Assembly (NCBI GenBank): GCA_017472115.1
Contig: JAFUQW010000130.1
Span: 1 to 24,611 of the forward strand
DNA length: 24,611 nucleotides
Direction: 5' to 3'
Origin: Bacteroidales bacterium
Lineage (GTDB): Bacteria > Bacteroidota > Bacteroidia > Bacteroidales > UBA932
Shown: piece by piece, positions 23,344-24,611 of the stretch
Layout of the letters: each line of letters starts with the position of its first letter
Position numbering within the stretch: position 1 is the first letter of the stretch
Notes under the pieces: generated by a model
What the model saw: only the letters and a program-made list of their open reading frames with translations
Database searches by the model: none
Told to the model about the DNA's origin: nothing
Position numbers and translations under genes: made by a program

Positions 23344-24089
23344 GTCTTCTTGGTTTTACGGGGTCCCTGAATGAAAAGCAGCATAGCTCCGGCCAGCATC
23401 ATCACTATTCCGGCCAGTGCCGGATATTTCCAAGGCTCACGCACGATCTGAAGGATGCACCAGTATCCTTCAGTGGAATCATAGCCTGAAAGATATATAT
23501 CTTCCGCAAGAGAAACTGCGTATGGATCATTTACAGCCAGAGTCACCTTTTCTCCGGCTACAGAGATGTCTGCTGCAAAATACGAGGGGGTGCCGTCCTC
23601 CGACAGACGCACATCGAGATTCTGAAGTTCGATCTCGTACGGGAGCCAGGCTTTCGTCCCGTCCATACGGTATGCCTCCCTTGTGGGGACATCTCTGAAA
23701 GCCTGCAGACGCAGTTCCTCTGAATCAGGAGCGCCCCAGAATGCCGATGACAGCGCCAGCAGAAGTCCTGCATGATTGAAGATAAACCGCCATCTCGGCC
23801 TTCCGCTACTCTTCCATCCCCTGAAAAGGACGAATGCCAGAACGGTCATCAGAAAAAGCATTATGACTATGAACGGCCACGACTTCACCATTTCGCGGTT
23901 TCCGGTGATGCCGAGCGCAAGACATGCGAGAGCAAATAGCGCTATGGAGACTATGCTTGCGGCCGGCGAAAGCATGAAGCGGACAAACCTTGAGCCGTCT
24001 GCATGCCTGTATGAAAGAAATATCGCCGTAATCCATAATACGGCAAGGATAAGGTTGAGTGGAAAGGCAAAGAATGTCATGAAAGCCAT
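23337..24089 (-). CDS. ResB/CcsB-like cytochrome c biogenesis protein
   Basis: Partner of CcsA in System II, thought to keep apocytochrome thiols reduced and help haem attachment. 250 residues: three N-terminal helices (1-90), a fourth with FIFNHAGLLLALSSAFW (His in helix), a periplasmic beta-rich domain (about 120-215), and a last helix after ILQIVREPWKYPALAGIVMMLAGAML, a typical ResB C-terminal pattern. It is shorter than ResB of Gram-positives (over 400), as is common in Bacteroidota where part of the periplasmic domain is missing. Met4 (24080) is an alternative start. Confidence 0.85.
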   Translation of the reverse strand: MAFMTFFAFPLNLILAVLWITAIFLSYRHADGSRFVRFMLSPAASIVSIALFALACLALGITGNREMVKSWPFIVIMLFLMTVLAFVLFRGWKSSGRPRWRFIFNHAGLLLALSSAFWGAPDSEELRLQAFRDVPTREAYRMDGTKAWLPYEIELQNLDVRLSEDGTPSYFAADISVAGEKVTLAVNDPYAVSLAEDIYLSGYDSTEGYWCILQIVREPWKYPALAGIVMMLAGAMLLFIQGPRKTKKTC

Positions 24090-24097
24090 ATTTTACA

Positions 24098-24105
24098 CAA
24101 AAATA
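24098..24105 (-). promoter_or_regulatory. Possible -7 box upstream of the ResB-like gene
   Basis: Minus-strand TATTTTTG is an exact TAnnTTTG match, but it lies only 8 bp before the ATG at 24089. It would give a nearly leaderless mRNA, or favour the start at 24080. Tentative. Confidence 0.3.
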
Positions 24106-24171
24106 AAAATTATCGCGTAAATTAAGAAACATTGTTTATTAATAACTTATTAAAGCATTTATGAACATAGG

Positions 24172-24203
24172 TTTGGTCAATATAATAAAAAGTACTATCT
24201 TAG
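24172..24203 (+). promoter_or_regulatory. Promoter TTTG-N20-TATCTTAG for the bile acid symporter-family gene
   Basis: -33 TTTG at 24172-24175 and -7 TATCTTAG at 24196-24203 (one mismatch to TAnnTTTG) are at canonical spacing, 27 bp before the ATG at 24231. Confidence 0.6.
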
Positions 24204-24230
24204 CCCCGCTAAACCCTAAAACAATTAATA

Positions 24231-24611
24231 ATGAGTCCAGAAGTAATCGCTCATCTTGATGCCATCAAGGTAAATATGAATGAAGCGGGGATGAATACCA
24301 TAAACATCGTTCTCGCATTCGTAATGTTCGGAGTTGCACTCGGCATCAAGCCAAAGACTTTCGTTGATGTATTCAAAAAGCCACAGTCGGTATTTCTCGG
24401 CATATTATGCCAGATGATTCTGCTGCCGGCATTGACTTTCCTTCTTACTATCACTTTCAAGAACTGGATTTCTCCGATGATCGCCCTCGGAATGATCCTT
24501 GTGGCATCCTGCCCGGGAGGAAACATATCCAACTTCATCACCTCTCTTTCAAGGGGTAACACGGAACTTTCAGTGTCGCTGACCGCCATAAATACGGCTC
24601 TATGCATATTC
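24231..24611 (+). CDS. Bile acid:sodium symporter (BASS) family transporter, 5' part
   Basis: N-terminal 127 codons of an inner-membrane Na+-coupled organic-acid transporter, open to the right edge. It begins MSPEVIAHLDAIKVNMNEAG, then a first helix NIVLAFVMFGVALGIKPKTF with the typical MFxxGxxL-like start. VFLGILCQMILLPALTFLL follows, then LVASCPGGNISNFITSLSRGN, the family's conserved sodium/substrate-site segment (CPGGxxSN). The missing part should bring it to roughly 300-330 residues and nine or ten helices. Substrate could be bile acid, pantothenate precursor or another organic anion. Divergent from the cytochrome biogenesis pair. Confidence 0.9.
   Translation, partial: MSPEVIAHLDAIKVNMNEAGMNTINIVLAFVMFGVALGIKPKTFVDVFKKPQSVFLGILCQMILLPALTFLLTITFKNWISPMIALGMILVASCPGGNISNFITSLSRGNTELSVSLTAINTALCIF

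Noticed and set aside
24251..24607. Minus-strand open frame at the right edge
   Set aside because: Antisense to the BASS-family gene, whose plus-strand frame has the family's conserved CPGG segment and a promoter.
1..24611. CRISPR arrays, tRNA or rRNA genes
   Set aside because: No regularly spaced repeats and no cloverleaf or rRNA-like stretch was seen in the intergenic regions, though a covariance search could not be run.

Overview
The window looks like a chromosomal segment of a Bacteroidales bacterium (phylum Bacteroidota). The evidence is the recurring Bacteroidota -7 promoter box TAnnTTTG just upstream of many genes, a hybrid two-component regulator ending in an AraC domain, a seven-helix AraC regulator, a DUF3467 gene, System II cytochrome c biogenesis and weak Shine-Dalgarno signals. 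The genus cannot be fixed from the sequence alone. No rRNA, tRNA or CRISPR array was seen.

Layout. Positions 1-579 hold the 3' part of a DMT/EamA transporter. Positions 685-2340 encode a membrane-anchored histidine kinase/receiver/AraC hybrid that lacks the usual periplasmic sensor. Positions 2522-4882 are a four-gene cluster of small envelope proteins: a basic small protein, a lipoprotein, a small beta-barrel and a TapB-like exported protein. A hairpin at 4973-4999 separates it from a long leftward gene train, read from right to left as valS, tatA, tatC, an ABC-F ATPase, rlmB, an M19 dipeptidase and a 7TM AraC regulator (13563 to 4986). Its gaps are 45 bp or less, or 4-bp overlaps, so it could be one operon driven from a -7 box at 13635-13642.

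Divergent from valS is a DUF3467-kdsC pair (13759-14624). It is followed by a short-chain dehydrogenase resembling the SDR16C (retinol/17-beta-HSD11) group and an ALDH3-like aldehyde dehydrogenase (14769-17055). Together these could oxidise a lipid alcohol to its acid. Next come a perfect 24-bp palindrome, a strong terminator, an 88-residue orphan protein with a possible LuxR-like helix-turn-helix, and a lone, catalytically complete tyrosine recombinase (17185-18581). This is the most accessory-looking stretch.

The right end has a dicarboxylate/amino-acid:cation symporter (leftward), an L-threonine aldolase (rightward), and a leftward cytochrome block of ResB-like and CcsA-like haem-handling proteins followed by a tri-haem cytochrome c peroxidase. 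A bile acid:sodium symporter-family gene runs off the right edge (24231-24611).

Most of the window is ordinary core metabolism and cell-envelope function. The items most worth a second look are the palindrome/orphan HTH/recombinase locus, the SDR16C-ALDH3 pair, the sensor-less hybrid kinase, the unknown envelope cluster, and the tight overlap of terminators with the next promoter at three successive junctions. No clear-cut new system is demonstrated.
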